Translations under genes and position numbers: made by a program
The notes under the pieces: model-generated
Database searches by the model: none
The model's input: the letters and a program-made list of their open reading frames with translations, nothing else
Told to the model about the DNA's origin: nothing
Assembly (NCBI RefSeq): GCF_002563925.1
Contig: NZ_PDJD01000001.1
Location: 936,973 to 1,000,972 of the forward strand
Source of the DNA: Serinibacter salmoneus
GTDB taxonomy: Bacteria > Actinomycetota > Actinomycetes > Actinomycetales > Beutenbergiaceae
Length of the DNA stretch: 64,000 bases
Direction of reading: 5' to 3'
In this document: piece after piece, positions 25,201-34,581 of the stretch
Position numbering within the stretch: the stretch's first letter is position 1
Layout of the letters: each line of letters begins with the position of its first letter

Positions 25201-25587
25201 TACGAGCTCGCGACCGTCGCCTCCGGGGCCGCCGGCGGCGAGATCGCGGTGGGCGTGCTGCCCGGCGGCGGGTTCGTGGTGCTCGACCTGGCGCTGGACG
25301 AGGAACTGCGCGCCGAGGGCTACGCCCGCGACGTGGTGCGGCAGGTGCAGGACGCCCGCAAGGCCGCCGACCTGCACGTGGCCGACCGCATCGAACTGCG
25401 CCTCGGGGTGCCCGAGCAGCACCTGGCCGCGGCCCGCGCCCACGCCGACGTCATCGCCAAGGAAACCCTCGCGCTCGCCGTCGAGATCGACGCCGCACCG
25501 CAGGCCGAGGTGCCCAAGGGCGGTGTCGCCGTCGTGCAACTCGCCCGCGTCGCCGAGAACGAGAACGCTCAGGAGGCCGCCGAATGA
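22213..25587 (+). CDS. ileS: Isoleucyl-tRNA synthetase
   Basis: 1124 residues, class Ia synthetase of the long type usual in actinobacteria. The HIGH-equivalent HYGH is at about residues 70-73, KMSKS at about 661 in [10 protein letters not shown], and the CP1 editing domain begins with [11 protein letters not shown] near 255. A TTG start at 22213 follows GGAG. It charges tRNA-Ile in the cytosol and proofreads valine. Expression is likely controlled by the T-box leader immediately upstream. Its stop overlaps the folC start. Confidence 0.97.
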   Translation: MTNQSHRYPRHASADLVASPRIPEIEKSVLAHWQAGDTFRRSVEARPAGEDGENEFVFYDGPPFANGLPHYGHLLTGYVKDVVPRYMTMRGKRVERRFGWDTHGLPAELEAERILGITDKAQIEEMGIAAFNAACRSSVLTYTDEWQDYVTRQARWVDFENDYKTLNPEFMESVIWAFKTLHDKGLAYEGFRVLPYCWRDQTPLSNHELRMDDDVYQMRQDPALTVGLPLAAPQAGDRLGEALAGAYLLVWTTTPWTLPSHQAIAVNPEVSYVVVAPGEGSPLDASHPGARVVVAQPRLAAYARELGEDPQVVAEVAGADLVGRRYTPPFPYFTDGQGGAPADNPGNFQVIAGDFVTVEDGTGLVHMAPAFGEDDMAACEAVGITPVVTVGEAGEFTALVPDYAGQQVFDANPHIIADLKAGTGPLAALPAERRAMVVRHETYDHSYPHCWRCRNPLIYKAVSSWFVRVTQFRDRMVELNEQIDWTPEHIKHGQFGKWLAGARDWSISRNRYWGTPIPVWVSDDPAYPRTDVYGSFAELARDFGDVPRNDAGEPDLHRPWIDDLTRPNPDDPTGKSTMRRIPDVLDVWFDSGSMPFAQVHYPHENAEWFENHYPGDFIVEYIGQTRGWFYTLHVLATALFDRPAFSSAVSHGIVLGNDGRKMSKSLRNYPDVTEVFDRDGSDAMRWFLMASPILRGGNLIVTEEGIRAEVRGVLLPLWNAYYFFALYAGTVNDGAGYLAQPVAPEAVAELPEMDRYLLARTHDLALAVTEAADAYDVAGACALIRDHIDLLTNWYVRTQRDRFWAEDTRAFDTLFTALEALTRIMAPFAPLLTEEIWRGLTGGESVHLTDWPVTGTAGAYDVEASLVPDPALVAAMDRVRDVVSAAHALRKAHQVKVRQPLRSLAVVVPEAELAALAPFADLVASEVNLKSVALEDLASDAAARYGVTTKLTVNARAAGPRLGKSVQVAIKAARSGEWSEHEGVVTAGGIELAEGEYELATVASGAAGGEIAVGVLPGGGFVVLDLALDEELRAEGYARDVVRQVQDARKAADLHVADRIELRLGVPEQHLAAARAHADVIAKETLALAVEIDAAPQAEVPKGGVAVVQLARVAENENAQEAAE

Positions 25588-27023
25588 GCCGCGAGGGAGC
25601 CGACGTCACCCGGGCCGCGGAACTCGCCGAGGCGGAGAAGCAGGCGCGGGAGATCTACCACGAGATCCTGCGGCGCACCCCGGAGCACGATTTCGACCCG
25701 ACGATCGAGCGGGTCGCGCGGCTGACCGACGTGCTGGGCGACCCGCAGCGCTCCTTCCGCGCGATCCACCTCACCGGCACCAACGGCAAGACCTCCACCG
25801 CGCGGATGATCGACGCGCTGCTGCGCGCGCTGAACCTGCGCACCGGCCGGTTCACCTCCCCGCACCTGAGCACGGTGCGGGAACGGATCGCGATCGACGG
25901 TGAGCCGATCTCCGCCGCCGCCTGGGTTCGCACCTGGGAGGACATCGCGCCCTATGTGGCGATCGTGGACGGCGAACTGACCTCCTCGGGCAAGTACGGC
26001 GCGGGCGGCGAACTGTCCTTCTTCGAGGTGCTCACCGGGATGGCGTTCGCGGCCTTCGCCGACGCCCCGGTGGACGTGGCGGTGCTCGAGGTCGGCATGG
26101 GCGGGGAGTGGGACTCCACCAATGTGGTCGACGCCGAGGTGGCCGTGATCACCCCGATCGCCATGGACCACGAGCGCTGGCTCGGGCACACCCTGGAGGA
26201 GATCGCCGGGGTGAAGTCCGGGATCATCAAGGACGGCGCCACGGTGGTGGTCGCCGATCAGCGCCCCGAGGTGGCGCGCGTCATCGGGCACCGGGTCGCC
26301 GAGACCGGCGCCCGCCTGGTGGCCGAGGCCCCCCGGAACGAGGACGGCGAGGTGGACCTGACCACGCCGGGCCTGGCGGTGGTGGACCGACAGGTCGCCG
26401 TCGGTGGCCAGTTGCTGACCCTGCGCGGGATCGCCGGCACCTACCAGGACATCTTCCTGCCGCTGCACGGGGAGCACCAGGCACACAATGCGCTGCTTGC
26501 GCTCGCCGCCGTGGAGGCGTTCCTCGGCGGGCAGGCGCTGCCGGGCGACGTGGTGGAGGAGGCGTTCAACGCCGTCTCCTCGCCCGGTCGCCTGGAGCTC
26601 GTGCGCAGCTCTCCGACCGTGCTCGTGGACGCCGCCCACAACCCCGCCGGGGCGGCGGCGGCGATGACCGCGATCACGGAGGCATTCGCCCTCACCAGTG
26701 TGGTGGGTGTGCTCGGGGTGATGGCGGACAAGGACGCCGAGGGCATCCTCGTGGCGCTCGAGGGCACCCTCGCGCACGTGGTCATCACCCAGCCGCACTC
26801 GGCGCGCGCGATGCCGATCGAGGACCTCGCCGAGATCGCCCGCGACGTCTTCGGTGAGGACCGGGTGCACGTGGTCGAGCGGCTCGATGAGGCCGTCACC
26901 ACCGCCGTGGACCTGGCGGAGTCGGCGAGCGAGGGTGTGGGGACCGACGCCGGGGTGATCGCGCTCGGCTCGGTGGTGCTGGCCGCCGAGGTGCGCACGC
27001 TGATGGGCGCCGAGGGCGCCTGA
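25584..27023 (+). CDS. folC: Folylpolyglutamate/dihydrofolate synthase
   Basis: 479 residues. The Mur-ligase-type P-loop [10 protein letters not shown] (about residue 67), [12 protein letters not shown] (about 170), the [15 protein letters not shown] loop (about 188) and the carboxylate-binding AAHNPAG (about 352) mark FolC. It adds glutamates to folates and may also make dihydrofolate from dihydropteroate. ATG overlaps the ileS stop (ATGA). In related genomes folC is followed by the DUF4233 gene and ndk; here the dha genes intervene. Confidence 0.95.
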   Translation: MSREGADVTRAAELAEAEKQAREIYHEILRRTPEHDFDPTIERVARLTDVLGDPQRSFRAIHLTGTNGKTSTARMIDALLRALNLRTGRFTSPHLSTVRERIAIDGEPISAAAWVRTWEDIAPYVAIVDGELTSSGKYGAGGELSFFEVLTGMAFAAFADAPVDVAVLEVGMGGEWDSTNVVDAEVAVITPIAMDHERWLGHTLEEIAGVKSGIIKDGATVVVADQRPEVARVIGHRVAETGARLVAEAPRNEDGEVDLTTPGLAVVDRQVAVGGQLLTLRGIAGTYQDIFLPLHGEHQAHNALLALAAVEAFLGGQALPGDVVEEAFNAVSSPGRLELVRSSPTVLVDAAHNPAGAAAAMTAITEAFALTSVVGVLGVMADKDAEGILVALEGTLAHVVITQPHSARAMPIEDLAEIARDVFGEDRVHVVERLDEAVTTAVDLAESASEGVGTDAGVIALGSVVLAAEVRTLMGAEGA

Positions 27024-27054
27024 CGCCTCCGGGTGGGCGCCCGGCCGGCCGGCG

Positions 27055-27094
27055 TCGGGCGGTCGGCGTCGGTCGGTCGGCGTCGGTCGGTCGG
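27055..27094. repeat. Tandem 14-bp GTCGG-rich repeat
   Basis: About 2.5 copies of GGTCGGTCGGCGTC follow the folC stop and abut the long hairpin at 27097. The 391-bp gap between folC and dhaK contains only this repeat, the hairpin and the dhaK ribosome-binding site; no gene is supported there. Confidence 0.6.
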
Positions 27095-27096
27095 CC

Positions 27097-27174
27097 GCGG
27101 GGCGGGGCCACTCTGCCCAGGCGCTCGTTCCTCGCGCCTCACGCCCAGCCACTCCGGAGTGGGCCCCGCCCCGC
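27097..27174. terminator. Long GC-rich hairpin after folC
   Basis: GCGGGGCGGGGCCACT (27097-27112) pairs with AGTGGGCCCCGCCCCGC (27158-27174) with a single bulged base, and an inner AGGCGC/GCGCCT hairpin lies in the loop. Likely end of the ileS-folC transcript and insulation from the dha operon. Confidence 0.6.
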
Positions 27175-27414
27175 GCCCGCCCAGCGTGTGGTTGTGCAGC
27201 GCGCACGCGCGAAACTCGTGCGCAAGCACCCGGTCGGCGGGGTGGGGTGGTGCGTAAGGGCACGGTCGGCGGGGCTGGCGGGGCGCGCGAGGCGCGCACG
27301 TTCGGGCGCTTTCCTCAGGTGCGAGCGCACGGGCGTGCAGGCGTCTCGCGCATCCGTGCGTGGCTTGGCAGAGTAGGGGTGTCCCACCCATCCATGTCGC
27401 AAGGGAGCGCACTC

Positions 27415-28413
27415 GTGAAGAAGCTCATCAACGATCCGACCAACGCCACCTCCGAGGCCGTGGAAGGCTTCGTGCTGGCGCACTCCGACCTGGTGACCCA
27501 GCTCGACGGCCTCGTGGTCGCGCGCGCCGGCGGCGCGGTGGCGGGCAAGGTCGGCATCGTCTCCGGCGGTGGCAGCGGGCACGAGCCCCTGCACGCCGGG
27601 TTCGTCGGGGTCGGCATGCTGGACGCCGCAGTCCCGGGCGCCATGTTCACCTCGCCCACACCCGACCCGATCGTCGTGGCCACCAAGGCCGCCGACTCCG
27701 GTGCCGGCGTGCTGCACATCGTGAAGAACTACACCGGCGACGTGTTGAACTTCGAGACGGCCGCCGAGCTCGCGGACGCCGAGGACATCGAGGTCGCCAC
27801 CGTCATCGTCAACGACGATGTCGCCGTGGAGGACTCCCTCTACACCGCCGGGCGCCGCGGCGTGGCGGGAACCGTGCTCGTGGAGAAGATCGCCGGGGCC
27901 GCCGCGGAGCGGGGCGACGACCTCGCCGCCGTCACCCAGGTCGCCACGGACGTCAACGCCAACATGCGCTCCATGGGCGTGGCGCTGACAGCCTGCACGG
28001 TGCCGCACGCCGGCAAGCCGTCCTTCGAGTTGGCCGATGACGAGATCGAGATCGGCATCGGGATCCACGGCGAGCCGGGACGCCGGCGAGTGCCCCTGGC
28101 CTCCGCCGACGAGATCACCGACATGCTGCTCGACCCGGTCGTGGAGGACCTCGGCGTGGGCGAAGGGGAGGAGGTGCTGCTGCTGGTCAACGGCATGGGC
28201 GGCACCCCGGCCTCCGAGCTCGCGATCGTCTACCGCCACGCCCGTGCGCGGCTGGAGGCGCGCGGCATCACCGTGGCCCGCTCCCTGGTGGGCAACTACG
28301 TCACCAGCCTGGAGATGCAGGGTGCCTCGGTGACCGTGCTGCGCCTGAGTGAGTCCATGAAGGAGCTCTACGACGCTCCGGTCAAGACGGCGGCGCTACG
28401 GTGGGGCCTGTGA
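27415..28413 (+). CDS. dhaK: Dihydroxyacetone kinase subunit DhaK (PTS-dependent)
   Basis: 332 residues beginning VKKLINDPTN, the usual DhaK N-terminus, from GTG 27415 with AAGGGAG seven bases before; ATG 27394 is an alternative. The GGGSGHEPLHAGFVG segment (about residues 50-64) and the substrate-binding His in GIGIHGEPG (about 219) are present. DhaK binds dihydroxyacetone covalently through His and receives phosphate from DhaL-ADP. The three-gene set with DhaM shows the phosphoenolpyruvate-dependent form. Overlaps dhaL by four bases. Confidence 0.95.
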   Translation: MKKLINDPTNATSEAVEGFVLAHSDLVTQLDGLVVARAGGAVAGKVGIVSGGGSGHEPLHAGFVGVGMLDAAVPGAMFTSPTPDPIVVATKAADSGAGVLHIVKNYTGDVLNFETAAELADAEDIEVATVIVNDDVAVEDSLYTAGRRGVAGTVLVEKIAGAAAERGDDLAAVTQVATDVNANMRSMGVALTACTVPHAGKPSFELADDEIEIGIGIHGEPGRRRVPLASADEITDMLLDPVVEDLGVGEGEEVLLLVNGMGGTPASELAIVYRHARARLEARGITVARSLVGNYVTSLEMQGASVTVLRLSESMKELYDAPVKTAALRWGL

Positions 28414-29054
28414 CTGCACAGCTCAACGCCGCCTGGGCGCGGCGCTTCATCGACCTTGCCACCGACGTCGTGACCACCAAGCGGGTGGATCTGTCCGAAC
28501 TGGACCGGGCGATCGGCGACGGTGACCACGGCGAGAACCTGGCGCGCGGCTTCGCGGCCGCCAACCGGGCGGTCCAGGAGTCCGAGGCCGACACCGTGGG
28601 CGGGGTGCTGAAGCTGGTGGCGACCACGCTGATGTCCACCGTCGGTGGTGCCGCGGGGCCGCTGTACGGCACCGCCTTCCTGCGCGCGGCGAAGGTGAGC
28701 AACGTCGAGGCGATCGACGCCGTCGGGGTGCACACCCTGCTCGATGCGGCGCTGGAGGGCATCGTCGCGCGTGGCAAGGCGAACGCGGGTGACAAGACCA
28801 TGGTCGACGCCTGGACCCCCGCGGTCGAGGCCGCCGGGGAGGCCAGCGCGGCCGGGGAGAGCCCGGCCGCGACCCTGCGGGCGGCGGCCGACGCCGCGGC
28901 CCGCGGGGCCGAGGCCACCGAGCCGCTCGTGGCCCTCAAGGGGCGCGCGAGCTACCTCGGGGAGCGCAGCGTCGGGCACCGCGACCCCGGTGCCGAGTCC
29001 AGCGCACTGCTGCTGGACGCCGCTGCACGCGCCGCGGCCGAGGACTCCGCATGA
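28410..29054 (+). CDS. dhaL: Dihydroxyacetone kinase subunit DhaL
   Basis: 214 residues. The Mg-ADP site is visible as AIGDGDHG (about residues 32-39), with STVGGAAGPLYG (about 76) and GDKTMVDAW (about 129). DhaL keeps ADP as a bound cofactor that DhaM rephosphorylates. The GTG at 28410 overlaps the dhaK stop; the stop overlaps the dhaM start. Confidence 0.95.
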   Translation: MTAQLNAAWARRFIDLATDVVTTKRVDLSELDRAIGDGDHGENLARGFAAANRAVQESEADTVGGVLKLVATTLMSTVGGAAGPLYGTAFLRAAKVSNVEAIDAVGVHTLLDAALEGIVARGKANAGDKTMVDAWTPAVEAAGEASAAGESPAATLRAAADAAARGAEATEPLVALKGRASYLGERSVGHRDPGAESSALLLDAAARAAAEDSA

Positions 29055-29848
29055 CCACGCCGGACGCCACCGCGCGCACGGCGGTGGGCACCGCCACGGT
29101 GGGACTCGTGCTGGTGTCCCACTCCGCTCTACTGGCCGCGGGCGCCTGCGAACTGGCCTCGCAGATGGCCCGGGACGTGGTGCTCAAGCCCGCCGGAGGC
29201 ACCGACGACGCCCGCCTGGGCACGAGCTTCGACGTGGTCGAGCGGGCCGTGGCCGCCGAGCTCGACTCCGGTTGCACCGGGGTGGTGCTGCTCGCCGACA
29301 TCGGCTCCGCCCGGATGACCGCCGAGGCGGTGATCGACATGCTCGAGGACGAGCGGGTGGTGCTCGCACCGGGCCCGTTCGCCGAGGGTGCCGTCGCCGC
29401 CGCGGTGGCCGCCCAGACCGGCGGCGACATCGCCCAGGTGGTGGGCGCTGTCGCCGCTGCGGCACGGCAGATCACCAGCGAGCTCGCCGAGGCAGCGGCC
29501 GAGGCCGAGGTCGAGGAGGAGGCCGAGGAACTCCTGGAGGAGGCCGCGGTCGTGGACGAGGCCGAGGAACTCCTGGAGGAAGCCGCCGCGCAGGAGGTCT
29601 CCGCCGTCGTCGCGGTGCGCAACCCCCAGGGCCTGCACGCGCGCCCCGCCGCGCAGCTCGCCCAACTGGTCGCGGGATTCGACGCGCAGGTCACCCTCAA
29701 CGGGGTGAACGCCGCCAGCCTGCTCTCCCTCATGGGCCTGGGCCTGAAGGCGGGCAGCGAGGTCACGGTCGTGGCCGAGGGACCCGCCGGGAGCGAGGCG
29801 TTGCGCGCCGTCGTGGAGGCGTTCGAGGACGGATTCGGGGAACTGTGA
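29051..29848 (+). CDS. dhaM: PTS phosphoryl donor DhaM: EIIA-Dha plus HPr domain
   Basis: 265 residues in two domains. About 14-140: EIIA-Dha of the mannose-EIIA fold with the phospho-His in [11 protein letters not shown] (His24). About 180-265: HPr-like domain with phospho-His in [12 protein letters not shown] (about residue 197). Between them lies an acidic linker containing an internal duplication ([10 protein letters not shown] twice). E. coli DhaM has a further EI-like domain that is absent here, so general PTS enzyme I must feed this protein. Last gene of the dha set; its stop overlaps the next start. Confidence 0.93.
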   Translation: MTTPDATARTAVGTATVGLVLVSHSALLAAGACELASQMARDVVLKPAGGTDDARLGTSFDVVERAVAAELDSGCTGVVLLADIGSARMTAEAVIDMLEDERVVLAPGPFAEGAVAAAVAAQTGGDIAQVVGAVAAAARQITSELAEAAAEAEVEEEAEELLEEAAVVDEAEELLEEAAAQEVSAVVAVRNPQGLHARPAAQLAQLVAGFDAQVTLNGVNAASLLSLMGLGLKAGSEVTVVAEGPAGSEALRAVVEAFEDGFGEL

Positions 29849-30282
29849 GTTCCGCACCAGCGCCGCAGGTGCCGCAGTCGGCACCTGCGGCGCCCCGCTC
29901 CGCGCGCCGCCTGTTCTCCGCCACCGTCCTGTCGTTGGAGGCCTTCGTGGTGTTCTTCGCCGCCCTCGCCGCCTACGGTCTGGCTGCCGTCCCCACCAGG
30001 CACCTGATCGTGGTGGGCTCGGTGGCGGCGCTGGCCTGCCTCGTGGCGGCCGGCGCACTGCGCTGGACTGCAGGGTACGTGCTCGGCTGGGTGATCCAGG
30101 CAGGCCTGCTCGTGGCGGGCCTGATGATCCCCGAGATGCGGGTGCAGTTCCTGATCGTGGCGGTCGTGTTCGCGCTGCTGTGGGTGATCGGGCTGCACCT
30201 CGGCGCCCGGATCGACGCCGAACGCCAGGAGCGCTACCTGGACGAGCTCGACCACGCCGGTCTGCCACGCCCCAGCCGCTAG
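29845..30282 (+). CDS. DUF4233 membrane protein
   Basis: 145 residues with a Pro/Ala-rich N-terminus and four predicted membrane helices ([74 protein letters not shown]), ending in a short charged tail. In actinobacteria this family normally lies between folC and ndk. Here it is attached to dhaM by a GTGA overlap. Function unknown. Confidence 0.8.
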   Translation: MSSAPAPQVPQSAPAAPRSARRLFSATVLSLEAFVVFFAALAAYGLAAVPTRHLIVVGSVAALACLVAAGALRWTAGYVLGWVIQAGLLVAGLMIPEMRVQFLIVAVVFALLWVIGLHLGARIDAERQERYLDELDHAGLPRPSR

Positions 30283-30334
30283 CACACACACCCGCCGGCA
30301 CACCCACCTCCCGCTCGGTGCCAGTGCCGGGCGG

Positions 30335-30340
30335 TAGTCT
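30335..30340 (+). promoter_or_regulatory. -10 element of a leaderless ndk transcript
   Basis: TAGTCT ends seven bases before the ndk GTG and no ribosome-binding sequence precedes that codon (CTCGGAGCC only). The distance places the transcription start at or next to the start codon. Confidence 0.55.
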
Positions 30341-30347
30341 CGGAGCC

Positions 30348-30770
30348 GTGACCGAGATCCAGCGCTCCCTTGTCCTGCTCAAGCCAGACGCCGTGGCGCG
30401 TCGCCTCACCGGCGAAGTGCTCCGTCGCATCGAGGCGAAGGGCTACACCATCACCGCCCTGCAGATGCGCACCGCCGATGAGGCACTGCTCGCCGAGCAC
30501 TACGCCGAGCACGTCGGCAAGCCCTTCTACCCGCCGCTGGTGGAGTTCATGAGCTCCGGCCCGCTCGTGGCGCTGATCGTCGAGGGCTACCGGGTGATCG
30601 AGGGCATCCGCACCCTCATCGGCGCCACCGACCCCACCGCCGCCGCCCCCGGCTCGATCCGCGGCGACCTCGCCGGCGACACCGGCGAGAAGGTCCAGCG
30701 CAACCTCGTGCACGCCTCGGACTCCCCGGAGTCCGCCGAGCGCGAGATCGCGCTCTGGTTCGCCGCCTGA
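30348..30770 (+). CDS. ndk: Nucleoside diphosphate kinase
   Basis: 140 residues, standard length. It starts [11 protein letters not shown] and has the phospho-histidine in [12 protein letters not shown] near residue 119, plus the GATDP and PGSIRGDL motifs. It balances NTP pools by ping-pong phosphotransfer. Probably translated from a leaderless mRNA from GTG 30348. The smc gene begins eight bases after the stop. Confidence 0.96.
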   Translation: MTEIQRSLVLLKPDAVARRLTGEVLRRIEAKGYTITALQMRTADEALLAEHYAEHVGKPFYPPLVEFMSSGPLVALIVEGYRVIEGIRTLIGATDPTAAAPGSIRGDLAGDTGEKVQRNLVHASDSPESAEREIALWFAA

Positions 30771-30777
30771 GACCCAC

Positions 30778-33700
30778 GTGTACCTGAGGTCGCTGACGCT
30801 GCGGGGCTTCAAGTCCTTCGCGTCCGCCACCAGCCTCACCTTCGAGCCGGGCATCACCGTGGTGGTGGGGCCCAACGGCTCCGGCAAGTCCAACGTGGTC
30901 GACGCCCTCGCCTGGGTCATGGGCGAACAGGGCGCGAAGTCGCTGCGCGGCGGCCAGATGGCCGATGTGATCTTCGCGGGCACCTCCTCGCGGCCGGCGC
31001 TCGGCCGTGCGGAGGTGTCCCTCACGATCGACAACGCCGACGGCGCACTGCCGATCGACTACACCGAGGTGACGATCTCGCGCACCATGTTCGCCTCCGG
31101 CGGCAGCGAGTACGCGATCAACGGCACCACCTGCCGGCTCCTGGACATCCAGGACCTGCTCTCCGACTCCGGCCTCGGCCGCCAGATGCACGTCATCGTC
31201 GGGCAAGGGCAACTCGATGCGGTCCTGCGCGCCACCCCGGAGGAACGGCGTGGCTTCATCGAGGAGGCCGCCGGGATCCTCAAGCACCGCCGCCGCAAGG
31301 ACAAGGCGCTGCGCAAGCTCGAGTCCACGGCCGGGAACCTCGCCCGGATCAGCGACCTGGTCACCGAGATCAGACGCCAGCTCGGCCCCCTGGCCAAACA
31401 GGCCGCCGTGGCCCGGCGAGCGGCCGTGATCCAGGCCGATCTGCGCGACGCTGCGGCCCGGCTCCTGGCGGATGATCTCGCCGCCGCGCGCCAGGGGTTG
31501 CAGGAGGGCCAGGCCGACCTGGCGGCGATCGAGGCACGCAAGAGCGAACTCGAGGCGACGCTCGCGGGCGCCCAGCGGCGCTATGCGGAGCGCGAGGCCG
31601 AGGCGGAGCAGGCCGCTCCAGCCCTGGCCCGGGCCACCGAGCAGTGGTACCGCCTCAGCGGTATCCGCGAACGACTGCGGGGAACCGTGTCGCTCGCCGC
31701 CGAGCGGCGGGCACTGCTGGACTCCCAGGCCGGTGCGCCACGCACGGGCCCGGACCCGGATGAACTGGATGCGCAGGCCGCGCGCGCCCGCGAACTGGAC
31801 GCGGAGATCGCCGCGGAGGTCGAGGCAGCCGAACAGGCGTTGGCCGAGGCGACCACCCGCCGTCAGGCCGCCGAGGCCGCTGCCGCCGAGCATGAGCGCG
31901 CACTCGCACGGGTGCATCGCGCTGCGGCGGAGCGCCGCGAGGGGCTGGCCCGTCTGGAGGGGCAGGTGGCCGCGGCCACCAGCCGGATCGAGGCCCAGCG
32001 CGCCGAGATCGAACGACTCACCGCCGCGCGAGCCGACGCCACCGCGAGGGCCGAGAGAGCGCGCGCCGAGTTCGCCCACCTGGAACAGCAGGTCGCCGGC
32101 GACGAACGGGGCGAGGAGGACCTGGACGCCGAGCACGAGCGCGCGATCCAGCGGCAGGACCGTGCCCGCGAGCGCGTGGAGCACCTCACCGAGACCCTGC
32201 GTACGGCAGGCGGTGAGGCGGAGCGGTGGCAGGCACGTCTGGAGGCACTCACCCTCTCCAGCGAGCGGGGCGACGGCGCCGCGGCCGTCCTGCAGACCGG
32301 GTTGCCGGGGGTGCTCGGCCCGCTCGCCGACCACCTCAGCGTGAGCCAGGGCTGGGAGGCGGCGATCGCCGTCGCGCTGCGGCACGTCCTGGAGGGCGTG
32401 CTGGTGCACACCGACGCGGCGCTCGCGGTCTCCGACTGGGTCCTCCGGGAGGACCAACCCCGGCTCTCCCTCGCGTTGGTGCCCGCGGGGGCGGGCGCTG
32501 CGGCTGACGGCGATGCTGCTGCTGACGCTGCTGACGCTGCTGACGCTGCTGACGCTGCTGACGCTGCCGACGCTGCCGACGCTGCCGACGCTGCCGACGG
32601 TGAGCCTCCGATGTGGGCGTCCGCGGTGGTGCGGTGCGAGGACCAGGCAAGCCACGTCGTCGCGCTGGAACTGGCGGGAGTCGCACTCGCGGAGGACCTG
32701 GCGGCGGCGGACGCCGCTCTGGCGCGCGCCGACGTCCGGGAGGTGGTGACCCGGGACGGTGCGGTGCACACCCGTGGGCGGGTGGAGGTCGGCCAGCCGC
32801 GGGAACGCAACCTCATCGCACTGAACGCTGCCCGGGCGGAGGCCGAGGCCGGGCTCGAGGATGCCCGCGCCCGTGCGGACCGCGCCCGGTTCGACCTGAC
32901 GAGCGCGCAGGAGGAGGTCACCGAGGCCTCCGCGCAGGTGCGTGACGCGCTGGCGGCGCTGAACGCCTCGGATGCCCGGTTGGCCGCCGTGGCCGACCAG
33001 CTCGGGCGCCTGGGTTCGCAGATTCGTGCCGCTGCGGCCGAGGCGGAGCGCTCCCAGGGCGCGATCGCGACCGCGCAGGACGCCCTCCGGCAGCGCGAGG
33101 CCGAACGCGCCGACTTGCAGGACCGCCTCGCTGCCGCCCGCACGGGTGACGCGGACGGCTCCGGGGAGGCGGCGGACGTCGCGAAGGCCACACAGTCCCG
33201 CGACGCCGCCCAACAGGAGGCGGCGGCGGCACGGACGGCGGAGACGGACGCCCGCCTTCTGGCCCGCACCGCGCAGGAGCGGCAGCGTGCGGCGGGTGGC
33301 CGGGCGCACCGCTTGGCGGCCGCCGCGCAGGCGGAGCGCCAGTCGCGGCGCGAGGCGGAGATCGCGCGCGAGGCACGGCGGCGGCGCAGCCGGACAGCGG
33401 CTGACGTGGTACGTGAGGGGGAGGAGGCACTGGCCCTCCTGGAGCGTTCCCTCGCCGCCGCAAGCCTGGCGCGTGAGGGCGCTGCGGCACGGCGCGATGA
33501 GACCGCCGGCCTGCTGGCCGCTGCCCGCTCCGAGGTGGAGTCGATCCGGGAGGAACTGCGGCTCGCAAGCGACGCCGCGCACCGGGACGAGGTCGCTCGG
33601 GCCGAGCACCGGCTGCGGGTGGAGACCCTGGAACAACGCGCGCTCGACGAACTCGGGCTCGAGGGGGACATCCTCGTGGAGGAGTACGGGCCGGATCAGC

Positions 33701-34503
33701 CGGTGCCTGTCCTGGAGGAGGTCCCGCCCACCGACGGCGAAGAGAGCACCGGACCGGCCGAGCCGCGCACCGTGCCCTACGACCGGGCCGCCCAGACCAA
33801 GCGCTTGAAAGCGGCGGAACGCGCGCTCACGTTGCTGGGGAAGGTGAACCCGCTGGCGTTGGAGGAACACGCGGCGTTGGAGGAGCGACACGCTTTCCTC
33901 GTGGAGCAACTCGCCGACGTGAAGAAGACGCGCGCGGACCTCATGCGCATCGTGGCGGAGATCGATGCACGGGTCGAGGAGGTCTTCACCGAGGCGTGGG
34001 CAGATACCGAGCGGGAGTTCCGCGGGGTCTTCGACCGTCTGTTCCCCGGCGGGGAGGGCCGTCTCGTGCTGACCGATCCCACATCCATGCTGACCACGGG
34101 CATCGAGGTGGAGGCGCGACCACCGGGCAAGAATGTCAAGCGGCTGTCGTTGCTGTCCGGTGGGGAGCGTTCCCTGACCGCCGTGGCGCTCCTGGTGGCG
34201 ATCTTCCGGGCCCGACCGAGCCCGTTCTACGTGATGGACGAGGTCGAGGCAGCCCTGGACGACGTGAATCTCTCCCGACTCCTGGAGATCTTCACGGAAC
34301 TGCGGTCGGATTCCCAGCTCATCGTGATCTCCCACCAGAAACGCACGATGGAGATCGCCGATGCCCTCTATGGGGTGACGATGCGCGGCGATGGTGTCTC
34401 GCGGGTGGTCTCCCAACGGCTGGGTTCCTCGGATTCAGCGGCCGGTCCGCCCTCGACCAGGGGCGCGGGGGAGTCCCCGCCCGAGATCTCCGGGCGGGTG
34501 TGA
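30778..34503 (+). CDS. smc: Chromosome segregation protein SMC
   Basis: 1241 residues. ATPase head halves at both ends: Walker A GPNGSGKSN (about 31-39), ABC signature LSGGERS (about 1127) and Walker B YVMDEVEAALDD (about 1150). Two long Ala/Glu/Arg-rich coiled coils flank a hinge at about 510-680. The hinge carries a 27-residue (AAD)n insertion at about 581-607, from nine 9-bp repeats, absent in typical SMC hinges. Organises and segregates the chromosome with ScpA/ScpB, which are not in this window. Start GTG. Confidence 0.96.
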   Translation: MYLRSLTLRGFKSFASATSLTFEPGITVVVGPNGSGKSNVVDALAWVMGEQGAKSLRGGQMADVIFAGTSSRPALGRAEVSLTIDNADGALPIDYTEVTISRTMFASGGSEYAINGTTCRLLDIQDLLSDSGLGRQMHVIVGQGQLDAVLRATPEERRGFIEEAAGILKHRRRKDKALRKLESTAGNLARISDLVTEIRRQLGPLAKQAAVARRAAVIQADLRDAAARLLADDLAAARQGLQEGQADLAAIEARKSELEATLAGAQRRYAEREAEAEQAAPALARATEQWYRLSGIRERLRGTVSLAAERRALLDSQAGAPRTGPDPDELDAQAARARELDAEIAAEVEAAEQALAEATTRRQAAEAAAAEHERALARVHRAAAERREGLARLEGQVAAATSRIEAQRAEIERLTAARADATARAERARAEFAHLEQQVAGDERGEEDLDAEHERAIQRQDRARERVEHLTETLRTAGGEAERWQARLEALTLSSERGDGAAAVLQTGLPGVLGPLADHLSVSQGWEAAIAVALRHVLEGVLVHTDAALAVSDWVLREDQPRLSLALVPAGAGAAADGDAAADAADAADAADAADAADAADAADAADGEPPMWASAVVRCEDQASHVVALELAGVALAEDLAAADAALARADVREVVTRDGAVHTRGRVEVGQPRERNLIALNAARAEAEAGLEDARARADRARFDLTSAQEEVTEASAQVRDALAALNASDARLAAVADQLGRLGSQIRAAAAEAERSQGAIATAQDALRQREAERADLQDRLAAARTGDADGSGEAADVAKATQSRDAAQQEAAAARTAETDARLLARTAQERQRAAGGRAHRLAAAAQAERQSRREAEIAREARRRRSRTAADVVREGEEALALLERSLAAASLAREGAAARRDETAGLLAAARSEVESIREELRLASDAAHRDEVARAEHRLRVETLEQRALDELGLEGDILVEEYGPDQPVPVLEEVPPTDGEESTGPAEPRTVPYDRAAQTKRLKAAERALTLLGKVNPLALEEHAALEERHAFLVEQLADVKKTRADLMRIVAEIDARVEEVFTEAWADTEREFRGVFDRLFPGGEGRLVLTDPTSMLTTGIEVEARPPGKNVKRLSLLSGGERSLTAVALLVAIFRARPSPFYVMDEVEAALDDVNLSRLLEIFTELRSDSQLIVISHQKRTMEIADALYGVTMRGDGVSRVVSQRLGSSDSAAGPPSTRGAGESPPEISGRV
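32518..32598 (+). repeat. In-frame 9-bp microsatellite in smc
   Basis: Five exact GCTGCTGAC units (32518-32562) followed by four GCTGCCGAC units (32563-32598), coding (Ala-Ala-Asp)9. The clean split into two block types suggests repeat expansion from each variant. Unit length keeps the frame, so length variation between strains is expected. Confidence 0.9.
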
Positions 34504-34581
34504 GAGAACTCACGAGACCTTCACATCTCCTCCGCCCCGCCTGCGGGTCGAGCGGGGAACGGGACGGGGATACTGAATGAC

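Noticed and set aside
22003-25539. Very long antisense reading frames, for example opposite ileS (22003-25539) and opposite smc (30616-34416)
   Set aside because: They mirror real genes with strong family motifs on the other strand. Their translations are Gly/Arg/His/Val-rich without domains, the normal by-product of GC-ending codons.
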